Source: an uncultured Spirochaetia bacterium (GTDB lineage: Bacteria; Spirochaetota; UBA6919). Taken from it: a stretch of DNA of 10,062 nucleotides. The notes under the pieces are model-generated. The model had not been told where the DNA came from, ran no database searches, and saw only the letters and a list, made by a program, of their open reading frames with translations. Location: positions 1-10,062 of the forward strand of contig CAJXGR010000091.1 of the NCBI GenBank assembly GCA_913053665.1, read 5' to 3'. Positions 1 to 5,620 of the stretch are shown piece by piece. The position numbers were made by a program, and so were the translations under genes. The stretch's first letter is position 1. Every line of letters starts with the position of its first letter.

Positions 1-637
1 CATAGTTCAAATGGTTAATCTCGTCGTGATGCCAGATATGCATTTTCGCTGAATTCAAAATATATTTAAAAGGTCCCCAACTAATCGGTAAGTTAGAATG
101 GTTCAGATGTCCGATAAGTGTATTTATGATTGCAATAATAAAAATTACATTTGTATCCACACCAAGTAAAATCAAAGGGAAATATGCAATGGAAGAGTAA
201 ATTACACTTTCCATCCAATGGAATCTGAAATTACCAATCCAATCCATTTCAATAATACTGTGATGCAGTTTGTGGAATTCCCATAAAAAAGAAACTTTGT
301 GCAGCATTCTGTGAATATTCCATTCAATAAAATCTTTAATAATCAAAAATATTATTATCTGTAAAACAAACGGAAGTGAATTAAGCAGACTAATATTACC
401 CGGCAAAGGTATTTGATTTGATAGAAAAAATTGATTTAGCAGACCAATTATGTAAACGGCTAATGCAGCAAGTAAAATTCCGAAATAATGTCCGTTAAAA
501 ATCAGCCAAAAGTAATCTTGCCAAATGCCTTTTCTAAATGCTTTTTGTTGTTTTCTCCACGGTGATATTCGTTCAAGAATAAACGCAAAAAGAGAAATTA
601 AAATCAGCCAAAAATAATATTGAAGATATATGCCCAA
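1..637 (-). CDS. Sterol desaturase / fatty-acid hydroxylase family protein (3' end beyond left edge)
   Basis: Reading the minus strand leftward from 637 gives 212 open codons running off the window. The protein is hydrophobic and carries the histidine clusters of the integral-membrane di-iron hydroxylase/desaturase superfamily: HRMLH (109-113, HX3H), HKLHH (122-126, HX2HH), GHLNH (176-180) and HIWHH (200-204, HX2HH). Such proteins use a histidine-bound di-iron centre in the membrane to oxidise lipid or sterol-like chains; the substrate here cannot be told. A first membrane segment lies at about 5-21, with others near 44-65, 88-100 and 150-172. A TGA sits two codons upstream of the proposed TTG start and there is no early ATG, so TTG at 635-637 is the likely start. 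AGGTGA (641-646) lies just upstream, with its AGG six bases from the start. It is divergent from the paralog pair. Only a short C-terminus should be missing. The family call is strong; the start is moderate. Confidence 0.85.
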   Translation of the reverse strand, partial: MGIYLQYYFWLILISLFAFILERISPWRKQQKAFRKGIWQDYFWLIFNGHYFGILLAALAVYIIGLLNQFFLSNQIPLPGNISLLNSLPFVLQIIIFLIIKDFIEWNIHRMLHKVSFLWEFHKLHHSIIEMDWIGNFRFHWMESVIYSSIAYFPLILLGVDTNVIFIIAIINTLIGHLNHSNLPISWGPFKYILNSAKMHIWHHDEINHLNY

Positions 638-691
638 GATTCACCTATAATAATTTGTGGACAATTAAAATAAAATATTTACTAAATATAT

Positions 692-720
692 TTGTCAATA
701 CGTTCCATAAGTTTTATCTT
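692..720 (+). promoter_or_regulatory. Candidate sigma-70 promoter for the leader ORF and paralog pair
   Basis: TTGTCA at 692-697 matches the -35 consensus in five of six positions. After a 17-bp spacer, TATCTT at 715-720 matches the -10 in four of six. Transcription would start near 727, just ahead of the TAAGG ribosome site at 729-733. The whole 638-739 stretch is very AT-rich, so chance matches are likely. The TATTAT at 721-726 is a better -10 by sequence, but it sits 23 bp from this -35. Confidence 0.4.
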
Positions 721-739
721 TATTATGGTAAGGTTTTTT

Positions 740-772
740 ATGAATCTCTATAAAGTGTGGCTATACTTATGA
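740..772 (+). CDS. Putative 10-codon leader peptide, stop overlapping the next start
   Basis: ATG at 740 opens a short frame reading MNLYKVWLYL, then TGA at 770-772. TAAGG at 729-733 lies six bases upstream and is the only good Shine-Dalgarno in the area. The leader stop overlaps the ATG (769-771) of the following gene as ATGA, the usual geometry for translational coupling by terminating ribosomes. The downstream ATG has no purine-rich site of its own (it is preceded by GTGTGGCTATACTT), which supports coupling. No attenuator hairpin or run of a regulatory codon is visible, so it looks like a ribosome-delivery leader rather than a classical attenuator. A sequence this short could arise by chance. 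Confidence 0.45.
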   Translation: MNLYKVWLYL

Positions 773-2523
773 CTGAAAATAAAACAGAGTTACCAAAGCC
801 CATATTTACAGATGTGAATTATCAACTTCTTGGCTTTAAAAATCCAGACGGCTTCAACAGGAAGGCCATTGGTCAAATATATAATCTTTTAAAAGAAAAT
901 GCTATGAATGACCAGATTTTCTTTTCTATGGATGAATTTCAAGATCTCTTTGTAAAGCGTTACCAAAACGAAGGACCTTATGATGACAAACAAATCAAAC
1001 GGTCTTTTCTCATGCAAAACTGGCAAAATAAAAATATAGATGACCTGGATATGGATAATAAGTTAAATCAAGGGCTGGAGCAGATTTTTAAGGACAATCT
1101 AAGGGTTCTTGTCAACAATGAAATCATAAAATCCATTACTCTGGTAGAACAGGATGATGATAAACTTGTTGAGAAGAAAAAATACTTTTTAAACCAAACC
1201 AATAATGATCTCATGAACTATGGATCGAATCTTTCCGCAGATCAGGCCAGACAATACATACTCAAAGGCATGGATCGTTATCGCTATCCCTTTTCCCATG
1301 TCCTCTCAAAGAACGAAATCTATGGAGAGTTCATCCAATCCCAATACTTTGAGGCCAATCATCTTTTAAACACCATGGTATCGGATGAAGAAATTATTGT
1401 CATCCCCCTAATATCTGATGTATACAGTGGAGTGGATTCTTATGAAGATTGTTTTTTCCCAGGACGGTGTTTTACACAGGAAATTAATGACTTTATGGAT
1501 CAATATCTCATCCCGGCTCTTCACGAACGTTTCCCAAGTTTAGAACCTCATATTGCGACTCAGTCATCCAAACAGGATTATAAACCTATTCATGACGACA
1601 TCAGTCCAGAGCATAGAAACTTTGTGTATCAATATTGCTTTATAGTCCTTGAGGCCAGGAAAACTAATGATAATATCTCTATTGAAGATGTGAATTTAGC
1701 TCAAATCATCTTAAACGCTTGGCTATCCACTGAAAAAGACCCTCTTCTGGCCCTTCGGGAGTACAGGGTTGAGCTAGACAAAGATTTCCTCTCGCCTTTT
1801 ATGAATCAGTATATCAATGATTTCACGCATATTGAAAAGTATCTTGAAGGGATAGAAGGCTTTGTCCAATATCTCCCAAGAGCCATTGAGCATAAGATCT
1901 TGATTGACTTTTTTTTAAGCAAAGGGATTCAAAAGAAAGTAGTTCATGCTTTTTTAACCCATCTACCCAGAGAAATATTGTCTGTTAAATCTCAAAAACG
2001 TGAGTATATCATCAGTAAAAGTCAAATCATTCCTGCTATCAAATATCTTGTATTTAGCTCTTTTCATAAGTCAGCAAGTGGAGGTCAGTCTGAGTTTAAT
2101 GCGCTGATTCAAGCTTTTTACTCTATGGAACAATCCTATAAGGATGTGAACCTTTTCATTGGAGAGCTACACACAAACCCAGAAGATTACGCTCAAGTGA
2201 AGGCCATGTTGAGAAAAAGCTCTTTTTATAAATCTTTACAGAAACATAAAGTTGAAGATATATCCCCTCCGTCCAACTCAGACAAAACATCTTCACCCAT
2301 TCCTAATAAATCGATCTATTCAAGTAAAGATTTTGATGCCTTCGATGAGAATGAAAAGAATAAAATAATAGAGGATTGCAACTTAGTGGTCTATGAATGT
2401 ATGGATAGACAACGTCATATATATGAGATTTATTTGAATAAAGACTCTATGAGTGTTGAAGACGCCAAATTCTTTAGAGGCAAGCCGACTTATGAGTTGG
2501 TATGCAATCGCTATAAATTATAA
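769..2523 (+). CDS. Conserved protein of unknown function, paralog A (584 aa)
   Basis: I do not recognise a family. The product is soluble, charged and mostly helical-looking, with no signal peptide or membrane segment, so it is probably cytoplasmic. It aligns over its full length with the next gene. Shared blocks include the N-terminal KPxFxxVNxxxLxFK (from residue 10), NWQ-K, a block around YPFS...QYFE-NHL, PG-x-F-x-x-E-[IM]-N, NLAQ-ILN-WLS-E-DPL-AL, DFLSPF and KKVV-FL-H. After a serine/proline-rich linker comes a C-terminal module of about 69 residues starting YSSKDF and ending RGKPTYE. A GTG at 757 in the same frame would add four residues, but ATG 769 gives exactly the same distance to the first conserved KP as in paralog B, so I prefer it. 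No catalytic motif stands out. Translation may depend on the short leader ORF just upstream. Confidence 0.85.
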   Translation: MTENKTELPKPIFTDVNYQLLGFKNPDGFNRKAIGQIYNLLKENAMNDQIFFSMDEFQDLFVKRYQNEGPYDDKQIKRSFLMQNWQNKNIDDLDMDNKLNQGLEQIFKDNLRVLVNNEIIKSITLVEQDDDKLVEKKKYFLNQTNNDLMNYGSNLSADQARQYILKGMDRYRYPFSHVLSKNEIYGEFIQSQYFEANHLLNTMVSDEEIIVIPLISDVYSGVDSYEDCFFPGRCFTQEINDFMDQYLIPALHERFPSLEPHIATQSSKQDYKPIHDDISPEHRNFVYQYCFIVLEARKTNDNISIEDVNLAQIILNAWLSTEKDPLLALREYRVELDKDFLSPFMNQYINDFTHIEKYLEGIEGFVQYLPRAIEHKILIDFFLSKGIQKKVVHAFLTHLPREILSVKSQKREYIISKSQIIPAIKYLVFSSFHKSASGGQSEFNALIQAFYSMEQSYKDVNLFIGELHTNPEDYAQVKAMLRKSSFYKSLQKHKVEDISPPSNSDKTSSPIPNKSIYSSKDFDAFDENEKNKIIEDCNLVVYECMDRQRHIYEIYLNKDSMSVEDAKFFRGKPTYELVCNRYKL

Positions 2524-2525
2524 AA

Positions 2526-2594
2526 CCTTTATCACAAAGGAATTCTGGATGATCTGGTCATCATTGCTGGGATGGAGCCGTCATTGAGCGGCTC
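2526..2594 (+). repeat. Three consecutive perfect stem-loops in the spacer between the paralogs
   Basis: The 98-bp gap between the two paralogs holds three small perfect hairpins in a row. CCTTT/AAAGG (2526-2530 and 2536-2540) has a 5-base loop. GATGA/TCATC (2548-2552 and 2558-2562) has a 5-base loop. GAGCCG/CGGCTC (2575-2580 and 2589-2594) has an 8-base loop. None is followed by a T-tract, so they are not obvious terminators. They would sit in the mRNA between the two cistrons, ahead of the AAGGG ribosome site (2611-2615) of the second gene. RNA processing, stability or translation control are possible roles. The stems are short. Confidence 0.4.
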
Positions 2595-2621
2595 AGATAA
2601 TTTAACTTATAAGGGCGTTCT

Positions 2622-4382
2622 ATGAGTAAATCAAAAACCAAGTCTCATAAACCTGAGTTTATTGAAGTCAATTTTAAAGTATTGGCCTTTAAACATCCTT
2701 CTGTCTTTGAAGAGCGAACGGCAGGAAAACTCTTAAGAGTATTTCGTGAAAACGCCTTGAGGGAGACTTATTATCTCAGTTTCGATGAACTCTATAAGCA
2801 ATACAATAAGCTTAAAGATCCATCTGAAAAGGCAAAGGACTCCGACTACAAGCGCTATCTCACAATGACCAACTGGCAGAAAAAAGATCAGGATGACGGG
2901 GAGATTATTAGAAAAATAAAGGATGAAAGCGAAAAAACGGCGAAAGAAAACCTTAGAATCCTCTCACAGGATGGAATTGTCCGTCAGGTGAATACAATTT
3001 ATATTGGAGAAGACTCTTTAAGGGAAACTAAAAAATACGTACTTTGGCAGAACAATTTTGACTTAATAGCCCAGGCCAAGTCTCAGTCAAAGGATAAAGT
3101 GGTTCAGTTTGTCCTATCGAAAATTGAAAGCTCCAATTACCCCTTCAGCTCTCTGGTTGAATTAGATAAAATATTTACTCATATTTCTGATCAATACTTT
3201 GAGTTAAATCATCTTGTGTATCAATTAATATCAGAAAATCAAATGATTCGTGTTCCACTTCTTAAAGATAATGATGATAAAATCCAGAGTCATGACTATC
3301 TTCTTCCTGGGAAGCTGTTTAGCAATGAGATGAACCATTTCATCGACTATAAACTGATCCCGGCCCTTCAGATACGTTACTCTTTAATCGTTAAGGATTT
3401 AGAGAATCTCATGAAGAAAAGTAATTTTACCATTCGTGAAGGGGAGATTACAAAAAACAATAGAAAAAAAGTATTCCAGCTATGTTTTATGGTATTGCAG
3501 TCAAAAAAACATAGTGCTGAAATCACTCTGGAAGACCATAATTTGGCTCAACTTATTTTAAACTCCTGGCTCTCACTGGAAAACGATCCTCTCATGGCAC
3601 TTAAAGAGTTTCCTGAAATTGAACTGGACGATAACTTCCTTTCTCCTTTTCTATCCCACTACATTCAAGATCTATCCCATATTGCAGAATACCTTAAACT
3701 CCTGAAAGGCTTTATGGATCACCTTCCTCAAGTGATCGAGAGGGAGGATTTGGCTAATTTCTTTAAATCCAGGGGCCTCCAGAAAAAAGTGGTGGAAACC
3801 TTTCTTAGCCACCCCCCGGAGGATATTATTTCCCTCAAGTCCAATAAACATCAATATGTGGTGGCCAAAGGTCAGATTGTTAAAGCTATTTGCTATCTTC
3901 ATAATGAGAACTACTATAAGGCTACTGAGTCGGGTCAACAGCAGTTTGAGGTATTAGGACTGGCTTTTGCCACGATTGAGAAGTCCTCAAAAGATTATAA
4001 TGTTGTGCTGAGTGGATTGAAAACTACTCATGAAGGGTTTAGTGAGGCGAAGGAAATTTTACAGAACAGTGAAAATTATCGCAGTCTCCAGGATGGCAAG
4101 GAAAAAGAACGCCCAGAAGCAAGTCCTGGTCCTGTCCTAAAGGAGATACACTCAAGTTTATCTGGGTCCAAGCTCTATAGCTCCAAAGACTTTGAGAAAT
4201 TGGATGATGAGGACAGGGAAAAGCTTTTTGTCGCCTTGAATCTAATGGTCATCGACTGTGTGGATCACAAAGACGAGCCTTATACTTTTTATATTAAGAG
4301 AACCGACCTAACAATGGATGATGCCCGATTTCTAAGGGGAAAACCAACCTATGAAATGTTAGCAAAACGCTTTAATTTGTAG
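2622..4382 (+). CDS. Conserved protein of unknown function, paralog B (586 aa)
   Basis: This is a tandem duplicate of the preceding gene: same length, same block order and same C-terminal module, but clearly diverged. In the last 69 residues I count 27 identities by hand, including YSSKDF, NL, the C..D pair and RGKPTYE. The central NLAQLILNSWLSLENDPL block is the other strongly kept stretch. The linker before the C-terminal module (about residues 485-517) is proline/serine-rich and unconserved, suggesting two folded parts. There is no signal peptide, membrane helix or recognisable enzyme motif. ATG 2622 is preceded by AAGGG at 2611-2615, seven bases away. Lying 98 bp downstream in the same direction with no clear terminator between, it is probably co-transcribed with paralog A. 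The level of divergence suggests an old duplication with separate roles, perhaps as partners in a hetero-oligomer; that is inference. Its last 11 bases overlap the small minus-strand ORF. Confidence 0.85.
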   Translation: MSKSKTKSHKPEFIEVNFKVLAFKHPSVFEERTAGKLLRVFRENALRETYYLSFDELYKQYNKLKDPSEKAKDSDYKRYLTMTNWQKKDQDDGEIIRKIKDESEKTAKENLRILSQDGIVRQVNTIYIGEDSLRETKKYVLWQNNFDLIAQAKSQSKDKVVQFVLSKIESSNYPFSSLVELDKIFTHISDQYFELNHLVYQLISENQMIRVPLLKDNDDKIQSHDYLLPGKLFSNEMNHFIDYKLIPALQIRYSLIVKDLENLMKKSNFTIREGEITKNNRKKVFQLCFMVLQSKKHSAEITLEDHNLAQLILNSWLSLENDPLMALKEFPEIELDDNFLSPFLSHYIQDLSHIAEYLKLLKGFMDHLPQVIEREDLANFFKSRGLQKKVVETFLSHPPEDIISLKSNKHQYVVAKGQIVKAICYLHNENYYKATESGQQQFEVLGLAFATIEKSSKDYNVVLSGLKTTHEGFSEAKEILQNSENYRSLQDGKEKERPEASPGPVLKEIHSSLSGSKLYSSKDFEKLDDEDREKLFVALNLMVIDCVDHKDEPYTFYIKRTDLTMDDARFLRGKPTYEMLAKRFNL

Positions 4383-4521
4383 GGTTAGGTTCTTCACTTT
4401 GGTGACTGAGTGATTCACTTTTTTCGAGGAGTTGGGAATAATCCTTTTCCAGGGAATTCAAATGCCCTTTCATAGAATGAAAAGAGTCCATAATTTTCTT
4501 AATACTTTCCTGATTAAACAT
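4372..4521 (-). CDS. 49-aa coiled-coil microprotein
   Basis: ATG (4519-4521, minus) opens a 49-codon frame ending in TAA at 4372-4374. It has the best ribosome site of any plus- or minus-strand gene here: GGAGGT at 4527-4532, five bases from the start. Hydrophobic residues fall in a 3-4 heptad pattern almost without a break: I7, I10, F14, M17, L21, L24, Y28, L31, then L38. Charged and polar residues fill the other positions and a polar SHQSEEPNPTN tail follows. This predicts one amphipathic helix forming a dimeric or oligomeric coiled coil. I do not recognise a family. It is convergent with paralog B and overlaps its last 11 bases. It lies 144 bases downstream of tRNA-Glu on the same strand, with no clear promoter or terminator between, so tRNA-operon read-through is possible. 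A small regulator or an adaptor are both conceivable. Confidence 0.65.
   Translation of the reverse strand: MFNQESIKKIMDSFHSMKGHLNSLEKDYSQLLEKSESLSHQSEEPNPTN
4402..4424 (+). terminator. Weak rho-independent terminator candidate after paralog B
   Basis: GTGA (4402-4405) can pair with TCAC (4415-4418), followed at once by six T (4419-4424). An alternative stem AGTG/CACT with a 3-base loop abuts the same T-run. The stem is short and AT-rich, so termination would be weak. The site lies inside the 49-aa ORF of the other strand, so its sequence is also shaped by coding there. Confidence 0.35.
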
Positions 4522-4665
4522 TTAAGACCTCCGTGTGATTACATAAACAATTCTCGATGGAATCAGCGAAATCTTAAGGAGAATAATCTTGTGTGAGGTT
4601 TTTTTGAAAAGAGGGAATCACAAGTAGATGGGTAGGCATTTCATGGTTTCAGGAAGCCAGCAAAT
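4522..4665. other. Spacer between tRNA-Glu and the microprotein ORF
   Basis: Apart from the GGAGGT ribosome site at 4527-4532 I find no gene. A 6-base inverted repeat CTTGTG/CACAAG (arms 4588-4593 and 4619-4624) encloses a long T-rich loop and is of doubtful meaning. No convincing -35/-10 pair or terminator was seen on the minus strand, so whether the microprotein has its own promoter is open. Confidence 0.4.
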
Positions 4666-4737
4666 CATCGCCACGGGGAATCGAACCCCGATTGCCGAGA
4701 TGAAAACCCGGTGTCCTAACCGTTAGACGATGGCGAC
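4666..4737 (-). tRNA. tRNA-Glu (anticodon TTC)
   Basis: This folds as a complete cloverleaf of 72 nt without CCA. The acceptor GTCGCCA pairs with TGGCGAT, opening with a G-T wobble. The D-arm is GTCTAACGGTTAGGAC. The anticodon stem CCGGG/CTCGG encloses the loop TTTTCAT, placing TTC at the anticodon. The T-arm is CGGGG-TTCGATT-CCCCG and the discriminator base is G. The 3' CCA is not encoded, so it must be added by tRNA nucleotidyltransferase. It lies 10 bases downstream of tRNA-Lys and surely shares its transcript. Confidence 0.96.
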
Positions 4738-4747
4738 AAAAGGATAT

Positions 4748-4820
4748 TGAGCCGCGAAGGATTCGAACCTTCGACCCACGCCTTAAAAGGGCGTTGCTCT
4801 ACCAACTGAGCTAGCGGCCC
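4748..4820 (-). tRNA. tRNA-Lys (anticodon TTT)
   Basis: This is a complete 73-nt cloverleaf without CCA. The acceptor GGGCCGC pairs with GCGGCTC (one G-T). The D-arm is GCTCAGTTGGTAGAGC. The anticodon stem ACGCC/GGCGT encloses CTTTTAA, giving anticodon TTT. The T-arm is GAAGG-TTCGAAT-CCTTC and the discriminator is A. CCA is not encoded. It is the promoter-proximal member of a Lys-Glu tRNA pair. Confidence 0.97.
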
Positions 4821-4832
4821 GAGTGATTTAAA

Positions 4833-4860
4833 AATATAACCTTTTTCCAATGTTTGTCAA
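4833..4860 (-). promoter_or_regulatory. Sigma-70 promoter of the tRNA-Lys/tRNA-Glu operon
   Basis: On the minus strand TTGACA (4855-4860) is a perfect -35. A 16-bp spacer leads to TATATT (4833-4838), five of six for the -10. The mature tRNA-Lys 5' end lies 12 bases further on, leaving a leader of only a few nucleotides for RNase P. This is the most convincing promoter in the window. Confidence 0.8.
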
Positions 4861-4997
4861 GATATTTTTTACTGCAGCCTATAGGAAATAATGTATATTA
4901 ATCATTGTATAATAATAAAATGTACAAACACCTCGTGAAGTGTTTTCTATATAAGATTATAAAAAATAAATCCGTAAACTAAAAATAGTTAAGTGAT
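4861..4997. promoter_or_regulatory. Divergent AT-rich region upstream of the Nudix gene, with an inverted repeat
   Basis: The stretch separates the tRNA promoter from the Nudix start. A perfect TATAAT sits at 4908-4913 on the plus strand, but no fitting -35 lies 15-19 bases upstream. AAACAC (4926-4931) and GTGTTT (4940-4945) form a perfect 6-base inverted repeat around CTCGTGAA. Lying between a possible -10 and the gene, it could be an operator or an mRNA hairpin; only position supports this. Confidence 0.3.
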
Positions 4998-5606
4998 ATG
5001 ATAAAAAAGATAGAAAGTATTCTTAAGGATCGGCCTAATAAAAGCTATCCACCCAGTGATTTAGTTCCTGCAGCGGTGTTGATCCCCTTGCTATACATTG
5101 ATGATGCATTACACATTCTTTTCACCAAACGGAGTCAGCAAGTTGAGCATCATAAGGGAGAAATCTCTTTTCCAGGAGGAACATTGGATGATACAGACTC
5201 ATCCTTACTGGGCTGTGCATTGCGAGAGTGCCATGAAGAAATTGGCCTTCTTTCTGAGGATACTCAAGTCATTGGCCGATTGGATGACTTCAGGACAGTT
5301 GTCACCCATTTTGTGGTGACCCCCTTTGTAGGACATATTCCTCATCCCTATCCTTTTCAGGTGAGTGCGTACGAGATTGATGAGTTAATTTTTATACCCA
5401 TCTCTTCATTGTTAGATCCTTCAAACTATGCCAGGAAAGATAAAATGGGTGCTGATGGACATTTATATCACTTGGACTACTTTTACTATCAAGAACACAC
5501 AATCTGGGGGGCGACAGGCTTTATCCTCAAGCAGTTCCTGGAATTAGTGTATCAGTTTAGTCCAGAACAGCCAACACTCCACAATCCTCACCGCTTGATA
5601 GACTGA
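4998..5606 (+). CDS. CoA pyrophosphatase, Nudix hydrolase of the NudL type
   Basis: This 202-aa protein has the signature of the CoA-specific Nudix branch. LFTKRSQQVEHHKGEISFPGG (41-61) matches the family motif that precedes the Nudix box. The Nudix box follows at 61-84: G61, then ALRECHEEIGL with the metal-binding R76-E77 and E80-E81. Members in this family hydrolyse CoA, acyl-CoA or oxidised CoA to 3',5'-ADP and a 4'-phosphopantetheine product, using Mg or Mn in the cytoplasm, and are thought to clear damaged CoA. The length is normal. ATG 4998 is the first start after an in-frame TAG at 4986; its ribosome site is weak (AAGTG). It ends 14 bases before the SpoIID gene, so the two are probably one operon, though no functional link is obvious. 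I am confident of the family and less sure of the exact substrate. Confidence 0.9.
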   Translation: MIKKIESILKDRPNKSYPPSDLVPAAVLIPLLYIDDALHILFTKRSQQVEHHKGEISFPGGTLDDTDSSLLGCALRECHEEIGLLSEDTQVIGRLDDFRTVVTHFVVTPFVGHIPHPYPFQVSAYEIDELIFIPISSLLDPSNYARKDKMGADGHLYHLDYFYYQEHTIWGATGFILKQFLELVYQFSPEQPTLHNPHRLID

Positions 5607-5620
5607 TTGGATAGTTATTT

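Noticed and set aside
757..768. GTG at 757 as the start of paralog A
   Set aside because: It has no ribosome site at a usable distance. ATG 769 gives the same spacing to the first conserved KP as in paralog B and overlaps the leader stop.
3672..3938. 88-codon minus-strand ORF inside paralog B
   Set aside because: It lies antisense within a gene conserved with its paralog, has no ribosome site and shows no recognisable feature.
4588..4624. Rho-independent terminator downstream of tRNA-Glu
   Set aside because: The CTTGTG/CACAAG arms are separated by about 25 bases and are not followed by a T-tract on the minus strand.
4666..4820. Integration site or mobile element at the tRNA genes
   Set aside because: No duplicated tRNA 3' end, integrase or flanking direct repeat is visible, and both tRNA genes are intact.
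5098..5319. 73-codon plus-strand ORF inside the Nudix gene
   Set aside because: It is an out-of-frame shadow over the Nudix box, whose motif fixes the true frame.
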